This document shows positions 42,464 to 51,301 of a DNA stretch of 64,000 nt, one piece after another. Under the pieces are notes generated by a model. That model worked only from the letters and a program-made list of their open reading frames with translations. It did not search any database and was not told the DNA's origin. Position numbers and translations under genes: made by a program. Origin of the DNA: Haliea sp040221975. Lineage in GTDB: Bacteria; Pseudomonadota; Gammaproteobacteria; Pseudomonadales; Halieaceae. The DNA lies in the NCBI GenBank assembly GCA_040221975.1, contig JAVJWR010000010.1, positions 1 to 64,000 of the forward strand, given 5' to 3'. How positions within the stretch are numbered: the stretch's first letter is position 1; the number at the start of each line of letters is the position of its first letter.

Positions 42464-42711
42464 CTGCTGGTATTGATGCTGACTTTGAGGAAAAACTGCA
42501 CTTCCTCTGCCGTATCACCCGAAAAGAGATTGACCACCTGGTGACTACCACTGACCGGCTGTTTCCAAAAGCTGAAAAGCTTGGCTGGCTGGACTCGGCT
42601 GATGAGTGGATGACTTTTCGCAAGCTACGCAACCAGATGGTTCATGAATATATTGAAGACAGGGCGCTGCATTCGTACCCTCTTTGGTACGAATTGGCCG
42701 AAGCCTTGTGA
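42460..42711 (+). CDS. HEPN-domain HepT-like toxin (short)
   Basis: The 83-aa protein is helical and contains the HEPN RNase motif Rx4H in KLRNQMVHEYIED. It begins FEEKLHFLCRITRKEIDHLV, as in HepT partners of MNT antitoxins. HepT toxins cleave RNA; the MNT partner inactivates them by AMPylation. Most relatives run to about 130 residues, so this one may be C-terminally truncated. The GTG start overlaps the antitoxin stop. Confidence 0.75.
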   Translation: MTAGIDADFEEKLHFLCRITRKEIDHLVTTTDRLFPKAEKLGWLDSADEWMTFRKLRNQMVHEYIEDRALHSYPLWYELAEAL

Positions 42712-42834
42712 GCGAGGTCGAAGGCCGCCTATAGCGGGCGCTGCCAGACTGCGGGTCAAGCAGCGCGCCTTATACCCTTATTGCTCTCCACGCGGAGCCG
42801 TTCATAACCAAAAAACGACTCCGCAGAAACGCTT

Positions 42835-43113
42835 TTAGCCCGGGCGCCCGAACAGTTGATCTACACTCCCGCACGACAGCAAGCCGCCAGTCCAGGCGGT
42901 GACCAGCAAGTGGATGCCGATGGCCCTGGCCACCGACCGGTACTCCTCGCTGACATCGATCGCCGGGTTCAGGATCTCCACCGAAATTACCCTCGGCAAA
43001 TCCGGGCGCAAGTCGTTTATCAACGCCAGCGTCAATTCCGGATCTCCGGCAAACAGCCGCTTGAACACATAGTCGTTCTTCGGGTCCAGCAGCCTAGCCG
43101 TGGCGCCCTCCAT
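42835..43113 (-). pseudogene. Internally deleted Rpn-family nuclease gene (92 codons, still open)
   Basis: The N-terminus LLDPKNDYVFKRLFAGDPEL and ALINDLRPDLPRVISVEILN match the full gene at 43308-44231. After NPAID it jumps to EEYRSVARAIGIHLL and then to TAWTGGLLS and LFGRPG. Two in-frame deletions have removed the D...ExQ nuclease core and most of the C-terminal half. About 28 bp of 3' flank is also shared with the full copy, so the pair arose by local duplication. Confidence 0.82.
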
Positions 43114-43307
43114 GGCAGCCAGTAGCGGTTACTTCCTGATGCCCATTAACTATGGCGCGTGACAGCAAGTCTGCCAGACAAATGGCTGAATTTGATGTAA
43201 CAGAGGTTACAACCGAGACAGATCTTGAGAGTCTGGCGTGACTTATACCTCCTTGACGCAATATCTGGCGATTCTTATAACTGTAAAACGACTCTGCGGA
43301 AACGCCT

Positions 43308-44231
43308 TCAGTCCGGGCGCCCGAACAGTTCCTCCAGGTTCCCGGCCGAGAGTAAGCTCCCGGTCCAGGTGGCAAGCTGATCGGCAGTTACGGCCGCCAG
43401 CTGATCCGCCGCCCAGTCAGGCAAGGGGCCGAAACGCTGTTCGAGCAACTGGGCCAGGGCACTGCGCAAGGCCTCCATTCGCCCCTGCTCCAGACCTTGC
43501 TCCAAACCTTGCTTCACCCCCTCTCGACGCGCAGCACCGATACTCAGGTTCCAGTTGATGCGGCCCCACTCACGGGCCTCAGCCAAGCGCTGGGCTTCCT
43601 CGTCGGCACTCAGCTGGCGGATGCTGCCCATCGCCTTCTTTACCGGTTCGTGCGTCACATCGCCCATCACGTTTTCCTCCCGCCAATGTTCGAAAAAGCG
43701 GATCCAGTCACTCGCCGGGCCCTGAAGTTGCCCCAGCCGGTCTGCTTTCTTGAGCTCAACCACCGTCAATTGTAGCTCGCTTCCCAATGTTACGTCAGGC
43801 TGGGTGGCATCGCGCATCTCAAAACGCCACAGAGCCTGCCCTCGCTCCGCCCTGTTCTCTGTAAAAAGGTCGAAATCCAGCAGGTGAATGCCGATAGCGC
43901 TAGCCACCGACCGGTACTCCTCCCCGGCACCGAGCTGCCGTGACAGCAGGCGCGCCAGGTAAAACAGGCTGCGGGCGCCCCAGTCGAGCTGCCGCTGCAC
44001 CTGCATCTCGATGTTGTACTGGTGGCCGTCTATGCAGCGGGCGCGCACATCCAGGACAATACCTTTACCGCTGAGCTCGCTCGCTTCGATCGCCGGGTTC
44101 AGGATCTCCACCGAGGTCACCCGCGGCAAATCCGGACGCAGGTCGTTGATCAACGCCAGCGTCAGTTCCGGTTCACCGGCGAACAGGCGCTTGAACACGT
44201 AGTCGTTTTTCGGGTCCAGCAGTGCCACCAC
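43308..44231 (-). CDS. Rpn-family recombination-promoting nuclease (PD-(D/E)XK, DUF4351 C-terminus)
   Basis: The 307-aa protein has the Rpn N-terminus ALLDPKNDYVFKRLFAGEPE and the nuclease core VLDVRARCIDGHQYNIEMQVQ (D...ExQ). A KQGLEQGLEQGRMEA linker and a C-terminal domain of the DUF4351 kind (LLEQRFGPLPDWAADQL) follow. Rpn proteins are DNA endonucleases that promote RecA-independent recombination and can be toxic. The GTG at 44231 has GGGAGG upstream; a TTG at 44288 is possible. An in-frame ATG at 43478 with AGGGG upstream could express a 56-aa C-terminal protein, as described for intragenic Rpn antitoxins. Confidence 0.85.
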   Translation of the reverse strand: MVALLDPKNDYVFKRLFAGEPELTLALINDLRPDLPRVTSVEILNPAIEASELSGKGIVLDVRARCIDGHQYNIEMQVQRQLDWGARSLFYLARLLSRQLGAGEEYRSVASAIGIHLLDFDLFTENRAERGQALWRFEMRDATQPDVTLGSELQLTVVELKKADRLGQLQGPASDWIRFFEHWREENVMGDVTHEPVKKAMGSIRQLSADEEAQRLAEAREWGRINWNLSIGAARREGVKQGLEQGLEQGRMEALRSALAQLLEQRFGPLPDWAADQLAAVTADQLATWTGSLLSAGNLEELFGRPD

Positions 44232-44423
44232 GCCGCCCTCCCTGGCAACCGATACAGCCCCATCCCTGTAACAATCACTCTGCAACACGGCACCCCGTCA
44301 AACAAGCATATGGCTTCATCTGATGAAAAAAGCCCCCGGAGCACAGGCCGCGAGGCCAAACACGTTTCCGCGAAACCCGCAAATTTTGCTCACATCACCG
44401 CGCCAATGCGCTAGAATTCCGCA

Positions 44424-46370
44424 ATGCTGAGCAAAATCCCCGCAACACTGCCGCACACGCCCCTGCTGAGCGCAATCGACCAGGGCAGGCTCCTGCGCGA
44501 GCTCGATGAAGAGGAGCTTCTGCGCCTGGGCGAGGAAATGCGTGCCTTCCTGCTGTATACCGTGGGCCAGAGCGGCGGGCATTTTGGCGCCGGGCTCGGC
44601 GTGGTGGAGCTGACCATCGCCCTGCACACCATCTACAACACGCCCCACGATCGCATAGTCTGGGACGTCGGCCACCAAACCTACCCGCACAAGATCCTGA
44701 CAGGCCGCATGCAGCAGATGCACAGCATCCGCCAGGCCGGCGGCCTGTCCGGCTTTCCCAAGCGCAGCGAGAGCGACTACGACACCTTCGGCGTCGGCCA
44801 TTCCTCCACCAGCATCTCTGCCGCCATGGGCATGGCGCTGGCGGCGCAGCAGCAGGGCATCCAGCGCAAGGTGGTTGCGGTGATCGGCGACGGTGCCATC
44901 ACCGGTGGCATGGCCATCGAAGCGCTGGCCCACGCTGGCCACGTGCGCCCCAACATGCTCTGCATCCTCAACGACAACCAGATGTCCATCGGCCACAACA
45001 CCGGCGGCCTGGCGACCTACTTCGCCAAGCTCTGGGCCAGCAAGACCTACATCGCCATGCGCGAGGGCTCGAAGAAGATGCTCAAGCGCATACGCCCGGC
45101 CTGGGACCTGGCCAAGCGAGCGGAAGAACACATGAAGGGCATGGTCGCCCCCGGCACCCTGTTCGAGGAGCTGGGCTGGCACTACATCGGGCCCCTGGAC
45201 GGCCATGACCTGCCGCAATTGCTGCAGACCCTGGAGAACATGAAGGACCTGGAGGGCCCCCAGTTCCTGCACATCCGCACCATGAAGGGCAAGGGCTTTG
45301 CGCCTGCGGAAGCCGACCCGGTGGGCTACCACGCCATCAACAAGATCGAGGCCGTACCCAAGGGCCCACAGCCCAGCCTGGCAGCGCCCTCCCCCAGCCC
45401 GAAGAAGCTCAAATACCAGGATGTATTCGGCCGCTGGCTGTGCGACCTGGCGGAGAAAGACCAGCGCCTGGTCGGCATCACCCCCGCCATGTGCGAAGGC
45501 TCCGGCATGGTGGAGTTCGCCGGACGCTTCCCCGAACGCTACTACGACGTGGCGATTGCCGAACAGCACGCCGTTACCCTGGCCGCCGGCATGGCCTGCG
45601 ACGGCCTCAAGCCGGTAGTAGCGATCTACTCCACCTTCCTGCAGCGCGGCTACGACCAGCTGGTACACGACGTGGCCATCCAGAACCTGGACGTCACCTT
45701 TGCCATCGACCGCGCCGGCCTGGTCGGCCAGGACGGTCCCACCCACCACGGCGCCTTCGACCTGAGCTTCATGCGCTGCATCCCCAACATGGTGATCGGC
45801 GCGCCCTCGGACGAAAACGAATGCCGGCAGATGCTCTACACCGCCTATGACTACCCGGGCCCCGCGGCCATCCGCTATCCCCGCGGCAAAGGCCCGGGCG
45901 CCGTGATCGCCCATGAAATGACCGCCATGGAGATTGGCAAGGCGATCACCGTGCGCGAGGGCCGGCAGGTTGCCATACTCGCCTTTGGCACCGTCCTGGC
46001 CGCCGCGCTGCAGGCTGGCGAAACCCTGGACGCCACCGTGGTCGACATGCGCTGGGTGAAGCCGCTGGATGAAGAACTGATCCTGGCCCTGGCCGCGAAC
46101 TGCGAATTGCTGGTGACCGTGGAAGACAACGCCGTGGCCGGTGGCGCCGGCAGCGGCGTGCACGAACTGCTGGCCCGGCACCACATCGACACGCCCTGCC
46201 TGCATCTGGGGCTGCCGGACAGCTTTATCGAGCATGCGAGCCAAGAGGAACAGATGGCGTTGCTGGGGCTGGATGGGGAGGGGATTGCCAGGAGTGTGCG
46301 GGAGCGGCTGGCTGCGGGAGATCTGGTGGGCCAAGGGCTGAAGCAGAGTGCTGTGCCGGTGATGGGCTGA
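44424..46370 (+). CDS. dxs: 1-deoxy-D-xylulose-5-phosphate synthase
   Basis: The 648-aa thiamine diphosphate enzyme condenses pyruvate and glyceraldehyde 3-phosphate, the first step of the MEP isoprenoid pathway. Visible are GQSGGHFGAGLGVVELTIAL, IVWDVGHQTYPHKILTGR, the ThDP motif GDGAITGGMA...LNDNQMSI and DRAGLVGQDGPTHHGAFDL. Length is a little above E. coli Dxs. It sits at the edge of the polysaccharide genes, where undecaprenyl carrier lipid is in demand, but linkage may be chance. Confidence 0.95.
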   Translation: MLSKIPATLPHTPLLSAIDQGRLLRELDEEELLRLGEEMRAFLLYTVGQSGGHFGAGLGVVELTIALHTIYNTPHDRIVWDVGHQTYPHKILTGRMQQMHSIRQAGGLSGFPKRSESDYDTFGVGHSSTSISAAMGMALAAQQQGIQRKVVAVIGDGAITGGMAIEALAHAGHVRPNMLCILNDNQMSIGHNTGGLATYFAKLWASKTYIAMREGSKKMLKRIRPAWDLAKRAEEHMKGMVAPGTLFEELGWHYIGPLDGHDLPQLLQTLENMKDLEGPQFLHIRTMKGKGFAPAEADPVGYHAINKIEAVPKGPQPSLAAPSPSPKKLKYQDVFGRWLCDLAEKDQRLVGITPAMCEGSGMVEFAGRFPERYYDVAIAEQHAVTLAAGMACDGLKPVVAIYSTFLQRGYDQLVHDVAIQNLDVTFAIDRAGLVGQDGPTHHGAFDLSFMRCIPNMVIGAPSDENECRQMLYTAYDYPGPAAIRYPRGKGPGAVIAHEMTAMEIGKAITVREGRQVAILAFGTVLAAALQAGETLDATVVDMRWVKPLDEELILALAANCELLVTVEDNAVAGGAGSGVHELLARHHIDTPCLHLGLPDSFIEHASQEEQMALLGLDGEGIARSVRERLAAGDLVGQGLKQSAVPVMG

Positions 46371-46414
46371 GTGGCGCTCTCGAAACAGAACCCCGGGCTC
46401 TCGACGCACACATA

Positions 46415-47530
46415 ATGAACGTACTCTGCGTCGCCACCTCCTACCCGGCGGACAAACAAGACTGGCGCGGGGTATTCATCCATCATCTGGTACATGCCCT
46501 GGCACGGAAGCAAGCCCTGCAATTGTCCGTCTGGGCGCCACCGGGGATACTGCCGGCAAACGTGCGCTATGCGGCCAACACCGAGGAGCAAGCCATGCTG
46601 GCGAGTCTGATGGCAGACGGGGGCATCGCCCACCTGATGCGCAGCGGCCGCCCCGCCGCACTGGGCAAGCCCTGGCAGCTCCTGCTCATGCTGCGCTCCC
46701 TCTACCGCCGTGAAAACGCTACCGACCTGTACCACCTGAACTGGTTGCAAACAGCCCTGCCGCTACCCGCGAACGGCAAGCCCGCGCTGATTACCGTACT
46801 CGGCACCGACCTGAAGCTCCTCAAACTCCCTCTGGTGAAGCGCCTGCTGCGGCGAGTGATGCGCAAGCGTGCCGTCACCATCTGCCCCAATGCCGAGTGG
46901 ATGCAGGGGCCCTTGCAGGCTGCCTTCGGCGATGTCGCCCGTATTCAGCCGGTAGTCTTTGGTATCGATCCTGTCTGGTACGCTGTGCAGCGCCAGCCAA
47001 GTGCGGAACAGCCTGTCTGGCTCGCGGTCACCCGCCTGACCCGCGACAAGCTGGGACCGCTGCTGGAGTGGTCAGAACCGCTGTTCAAGGGACAGGCCAG
47101 GCAGCTACACCTGCTGGGCCCGATGCAGGAACAGATCGCCTTGCCGGATTGGGTTCACTACCACGGTCCAGCCACTCCCGAGCAATTGGCCAGCCACTGG
47201 TTCCCGCAGGCACATGGTCTTGTCACCCTGAGCCGGCACGCGGAGGGCCGGCCGCAGGTCATGCTGGAAGCCATGGCGGCGGGCTTGCCCATTGTCGCCT
47301 CGGACATGCCAGCCCATGCAAGCCTGGTGCAACAGGGCACCACCGGGGCGCTATGCAGCGATCCGGCGGGCTACAGCAGCGCCCTGCAGACGCTAGAGGA
47401 CCCAGCCACCAACCTGCAGTACGGCGGCAATGCACGTGCCTGGGTACTGCAGGAGGTGGGCACCTGGGACGACTGCGCCGGACGCTATCTGGCACTGTAC
47501 AACGCGCTGCTGGGGGGCGACCGTGATTGA
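46415..47530 (+). CDS. Glycosyltransferase, GT4-like (GT-B fold)
   Basis: The 371-aa protein starts MNVLCVATSYPADKQDWRGV and ends with a GT4-type nucleotide-sugar region: VTLSRHAEGRPQVMLEAMAA and GLPIVASDMPAHASLVQQG (E-x7-E-like). It would add a sugar to a lipid-linked glycan at the inner membrane. It is the first of three tightly packed, GC-rich genes (overlaps of 8 and 31 bp) at the left edge of the polysaccharide locus. Confidence 0.87.
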   Translation: MNVLCVATSYPADKQDWRGVFIHHLVHALARKQALQLSVWAPPGILPANVRYAANTEEQAMLASLMADGGIAHLMRSGRPAALGKPWQLLLMLRSLYRRENATDLYHLNWLQTALPLPANGKPALITVLGTDLKLLKLPLVKRLLRRVMRKRAVTICPNAEWMQGPLQAAFGDVARIQPVVFGIDPVWYAVQRQPSAEQPVWLAVTRLTRDKLGPLLEWSEPLFKGQARQLHLLGPMQEQIALPDWVHYHGPATPEQLASHWFPQAHGLVTLSRHAEGRPQVMLEAMAAGLPIVASDMPAHASLVQQGTTGALCSDPAGYSSALQTLEDPATNLQYGGNARAWVLQEVGTWDDCAGRYLALYNALLGGDRD

Positions 47531-48449
47531 GCGCGTGCTGGTCATCGGCGCCGGTGGCTTCATCGGCCGGGCGCTGTGCCGGGCGCTCATCAGCCAGGGA
47601 ACCGAGGTCAGGGCTGTTTCGCGCAGCGGACATTACCCGAACCCGGCGGGTGAAGAACACATCGCCAGCGATTGCCATGACCCCTCCGAGCTGACCACCC
47701 TGCTGGACAGTGTGGATGCCGTGGTGTATTTGGCCGCAGCAAGCACGCCCGGCAGCACCGCCGGCAAGCCGTCGGCGGAGCTGGGCGGCAACCTGGTACC
47801 ACTGGTGGCCACACTGGAAGCACTGCAGGCACAGCCGAGCACTCCCCTGGTGTACTTTTCATCTGCCGGGGCACTCTACGACGAGCGGACCGCGGTAGCC
47901 TCCCGCGAAGCCGACCTGCCGCGACCGCGGTCCTACCACGGCGCCGCCAAGGTCGCCGCGGAGCACTTCATTGGCGCCTGGGCGCGACAGTTTGGCGGCA
48001 GTGCTACGATCATCAGGCCGTCAAACGTCTACGGCCCGGGCCAAGAGGAAAGAACGGGGTTCGGCATTGTACCCAGCGCCCTGGGTTGCATCAGGCGGGG
48101 TGCAACGCTGACCGTATGGGGAAACGGCTCCGCTGTGCGCGACTACCTCTATATCGACGACCTCGTTAGCCTCACGCTGGCCGCGCTGGAGCAGCCACCG
48201 GCAGGAGACGTGCGTACACTCAATGGTGCCAGCGGCGAGAGCGCAAGTCTCAACCAGCTGTTCTCCCTGGCCGAGCAGGTCAGCGGGAACAAATTGCAGC
48301 GCAAGCATGTGGAAAGCCGGGCGGTAGATGCCAGCCGGGTCACCATCACTGCGGACTGCGCACACCAGGCACTGGGCTGGCAGCCGGTAGTGCCACTCGC
48401 AGAGGGACTCAAGCGGACATGGCTGTGGTTGAACACTACCCCGCTCTGA
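47523..48449 (+). CDS. NAD-dependent nucleotide-sugar epimerase/dehydratase (extended SDR)
   Basis: The 308-aa protein has a Rossmann motif VLVIGAGGFIGRAL, YFSSAGALYD, and IIRPSNVYGPGQ with VRDYLYIDDLV, all typical of UDP-sugar epimerases. The YxxxK pair is YHGAAK. The exact sugar cannot be told. A GTG at 47523 overlaps the preceding glycosyltransferase gene by 8 bp. Confidence 0.85.
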   Translation: MIERVLVIGAGGFIGRALCRALISQGTEVRAVSRSGHYPNPAGEEHIASDCHDPSELTTLLDSVDAVVYLAAASTPGSTAGKPSAELGGNLVPLVATLEALQAQPSTPLVYFSSAGALYDERTAVASREADLPRPRSYHGAAKVAAEHFIGAWARQFGGSATIIRPSNVYGPGQEERTGFGIVPSALGCIRRGATLTVWGNGSAVRDYLYIDDLVSLTLAALEQPPAGDVRTLNGASGESASLNQLFSLAEQVSGNKLQRKHVESRAVDASRVTITADCAHQALGWQPVVPLAEGLKRTWLWLNTTPL

Positions 48450-49471
48450 GTCGGCCAGAGGCGCCGCTTGTCTCCGTCTGCATCGCCCACTACAAGGGCC
48501 CCGAGCTGATCGCGGCCTGCCTGGATTCCGTACTGGCGCAGGACTGTGCTTTCGACGTGGAGATCATCGTGCATGACGATGCGTCTCCGGATGATTCAGT
48601 GGCGTTTCTGCGGAAACGTTATCCCCAAGTGGAACTCCTCGTCAGCGAGGAGAACGCAGGGTTTTGCGTGGCAAACAACCGGATGGTGGCCCGTGCGCGA
48701 GGCAAATACCTGTTGTTACTCAACAACGATGCCGCGTTGTTCACCGATGCCCTGACCACCCTGGCGACAGCGGCAGCACAGCAGGATCCGCCAGGCGTTC
48801 TCACCCTGCCGCAGTACGATTGGGAAAGCGGCGAGTTGGTGGACCGGGGCTGCCTGCTGGACCCATTCTACAACCCCGTACCCAATCTGGACCCGGAGCG
48901 CCGGGACGTGGCGATGGTGATTGGGGCGTGCCTTTGGATTGAGAGAGAACTGTGGGAGCGTCTGGGCGGGTTTCCGGAGTGGTTTGAATCTATCGGGGAA
49001 GATCTTTATCTTTGTTGTGCGGTTCGTCTTGGTGGCGGGCCTGTGGAAGTAACCTGCGAAAGCGGGTACCGACACAGGCAGGGGCATAGTTTTGGCGGCA
49101 ACAGGGTGATCGGAAGCAAAGTCTCTTCCAGCTATCGTCGCAGGCGGCTGAGCGAACGCAACAAGACCCACGTGCTGTTCATAATGACACCGAGCCTATT
49201 GATGTGGCCAATTCTTGCAACGCATATTCTACTGCTACTTGTTGAAGGTTTTCTCCTGAGCTTGACTAGGACAGACAGCCGAGTCTTTCGCGAAATTTAT
49301 GCCAACGCACTCACATCCTTGTGGCACAACAAGAAAATGCTCAAGGACAGCCGAAATTTCACCCAGGGGATGAACTCAACCACAACATCACAGTACTTCC
49401 AGGCATTCACATTTGCCCCTAGGAAGATGGCCATGCTGTGGCAGTACGGTTGGCCTTCACTTGAAAAATAA
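48419..49471 (+). CDS. Glycosyltransferase family 2, membrane-associated; composition changes mid-gene
   Basis: The 350-aa GT-A protein has VSVCIAHYKGPELIAACLDS, VEIIVHDDASPDDSV, RARGKYLLLLNNDAALF (DxD-like NND) and GACLWIERELWERLGGF. A C-terminal hydrophobic segment (LLMWPILATHILLLLVEGFL) anchors it. Bases up to about 48920 are GC-rich with the same codon style as the upstream genes; the remaining third is AT-rich like the following cassette. The protein family is continuous across the change. Confidence 0.88.
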   Translation: MAVVEHYPALSRPEAPLVSVCIAHYKGPELIAACLDSVLAQDCAFDVEIIVHDDASPDDSVAFLRKRYPQVELLVSEENAGFCVANNRMVARARGKYLLLLNNDAALFTDALTTLATAAAQQDPPGVLTLPQYDWESGELVDRGCLLDPFYNPVPNLDPERRDVAMVIGACLWIERELWERLGGFPEWFESIGEDLYLCCAVRLGGGPVEVTCESGYRHRQGHSFGGNRVIGSKVSSSYRRRRLSERNKTHVLFIMTPSLLMWPILATHILLLLVEGFLLSLTRTDSRVFREIYANALTSLWHNKKMLKDSRNFTQGMNSTTTSQYFQAFTFAPRKMAMLWQYGWPSLEK

Positions 49472-50252
49472 CCCAGACATCGCTGCGGCTTGGGACTCTA
49501 CGCTGACTATCGTAGTCCCCACCTTTAATTCGATAGAAGAACTTCCAGCATGCCTGGAGAGTGTCCAAAATGTACTTGGCGAGCTAATCGGAAAGGCTGT
49601 TTTCGTCGTGATTCAAGATGGCCAATCTACTGACGGCACTAGAGAATATGCGGAGAACATCAATGCCAAGGGTATCACCTTGGTATCGGAGCGTGACAAG
49701 GGCGTCTATGATGCAATGAATAATGCCATCACAAGAGCAGACACAGACTGGATATATTTTCTTGGTTCGGATGACCGTTTGCTTCCCGATTTCAAAGTGA
49801 TGTTGGGCCAATTGACGAATACCAACCATATCTATTATGCCAATGTGCGATTTGCAAGCAGCGACAAGCGATATGATGGCAACTTCTCAACGGTCAAGCT
49901 GGCCTTCCGGAACATCTGTCATCAAAGCATGTTCTTCCCTAGCCATATTCTCAGGGAGGATCCCTACTCGCTTGATTATCCAGTTAAGTCCGACTGGGCT
50001 AGCAATATTCGCTTTTTTGCGAGCATACCGTTCCAGCATGTAGATCTGGATGTTGCGCTTTACAACGACAACGGGGGACTAAGCTCAACATACGAAGATG
50101 TACAATTTGAAAAAGAAAAAGCGAATTTATTCTACGAATCCCACGGATATTGGATGAAACTTGTCTGTTTCGTTGTTCCAACAACCACTCGAGCTTTTCA
50201 TTTACTCTCAAGACGAAAGAAGAAAACTCCCGGCATTATCAGGAATACTTGA
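49461..50252 (+). CDS. Glycosyltransferase family 2 (WcaE-like)
   Basis: The roughly 263-aa protein contains LTIVVPTFNSIEELPACLES, VFVVIQDGQSTDGT and SERDKGVYDAMNNAI, the D-x-G-x-YDAMN signature of colanic-acid WcaE-type transferases, plus WIYFLGSDDRL. No ATG lies in range; a TTG at 49461 overlapping the previous stop, or TTG at 49413, are the likely starts. AT-rich. Confidence 0.85.
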   Translation: MKNNPDIAAAWDSTLTIVVPTFNSIEELPACLESVQNVLGELIGKAVFVVIQDGQSTDGTREYAENINAKGITLVSERDKGVYDAMNNAITRADTDWIYFLGSDDRLLPDFKVMLGQLTNTNHIYYANVRFASSDKRYDGNFSTVKLAFRNICHQSMFFPSHILREDPYSLDYPVKSDWASNIRFFASIPFQHVDLDVALYNDNGGLSSTYEDVQFEKEKANLFYESHGYWMKLVCFVVPTTTRAFHLLSRRKKKTPGIIRNT

Positions 50253-50309
50253 AATCAATTTCCCCATAATCGGCAGAAAGAGTTACACACCTTGTTACTG
50301 GCTGCGATC

Positions 50310-50340
50310 GGGGTTAGGTACTACACCCTACCCTAACCCC
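50310..50340. terminator. Candidate bidirectional terminator hairpin
   Basis: GGGGTTAGG (50310-50318) and CCTAACCCC (50332-50340) form a perfect 9-bp stem with a 13-nt loop between convergent glycosyltransferase genes. No T-tract follows, so termination strength is doubtful. The right arm overlaps the end of the leftward gene. Confidence 0.45.
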
Positions 50341-51193
50341 TTATCCTATACCTTCTCACAGAATGATCATAAATTATCAAGTATGGAGCCAATGACTTCT
50401 TGATGGCATCAGGAAGATAATTCACTATAAGCGCCCGTCCCGCCAATACGAAATCCCACGGGTTTAATCGGCGACATAATGAGAGATGTTCTAGCCTGTA
50501 GTCGTCGGCTCTATTCTGACTCAACTGGCCGGCATGAATAGTAAACCCTGCCAGCCATGCTGATACAACGTATAGCTTCGCATGCCGAATGAACGTACTC
50601 CAAAGATAGGCGTCGCCAGCCAACTTGAACTGTCTGAATTTATCGAAATCAACCTTTTGATGTAAAGACTGTGTCCAAAAAGTCGATTCTTGTTGAATAT
50701 GAGGAAGAAATCTACCATATATTCCCGCATCGACGAGGCTGCGGTCATAACCATAAGGTAGCCGGCAGGAAACCATGTGACCGTATTCATTATAAACAAC
50801 ATCGAATCCAGTAATGAAATCAACGCCATCAATCGCAAAAACCTGTTCAAGTATCTCAAATGCATGTGAGGAATAAACATCGCCAGCGTTTATGTACGCA
50901 TAGACATCTGCCTCCCCAGCGTACCCAAACCCTTTGGATATAGCATCATACATCCCCGAATCCGACTCGGAATATATGCGTATCGAAACCCTATCTTCAG
51001 TAGTCGAACTGTCATGAATTATTTGATTGGCGATGGCTAAAGTGGCATCTATCGACCCTCCATCGCATATTATATATTCGAGAAAACTGTTGCCAGTGCT
51101 TGTCAAAAGTGCTGTCTGCGTGACGACAGAACGCATTGTGCGCTCGATGTACCGCTCGGCGTTGAGACAGGGAGTGACAATGCAGAATTTCAT
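50333..51193 (-). CDS. Glycosyltransferase family 2 (WcaE-like)
   Basis: The 286-aa GT-A protein has MKFCIVTPCLNAERYIERTM, LEYIICDGGSIDATLAIANQ, YSESDSGMYDAISKGF (the DSGMYDA form of the DxGxYDAM signature) and VYAYINAGDVY. ATG at 51193 is chosen over an upstream one because GAGATT precedes it. It is convergent with the preceding GT2 gene and divergent from an FkbM methyltransferase. AT-rich. Confidence 0.87.
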   Translation of the reverse strand: MKFCIVTPCLNAERYIERTMRSVVTQTALLTSTGNSFLEYIICDGGSIDATLAIANQIIHDSSTTEDRVSIRIYSESDSGMYDAISKGFGYAGEADVYAYINAGDVYSSHAFEILEQVFAIDGVDFITGFDVVYNEYGHMVSCRLPYGYDRSLVDAGIYGRFLPHIQQESTFWTQSLHQKVDFDKFRQFKLAGDAYLWSTFIRHAKLYVVSAWLAGFTIHAGQLSQNRADDYRLEHLSLCRRLNPWDFVLAGRALIVNYLPDAIKKSLAPYLIIYDHSVRRYRIRG

Positions 51194-51301
51194 AGTAATC
51201 TCTAGTGGCACCTATCGACCAGGGGAAGCGCGAATGTATACACTGACACTCACCCATCCAGCAATCCACCAAAACGTTACCTCTGCGGGGCATCGGATGC
51301 A

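Noticed and set aside
43152..43241. 29-codon plus-strand open frame MARDSKSARQMAEFDVTEVT...
   Set aside because: No ribosome binding site and no recognisable family; could be an antitoxin remnant but support is too weak.
42163..44288. A new phage-defence island
   Set aside because: Only an MNT/HepT pair and Rpn genes are present, both known families; no additional defence genes flank them.
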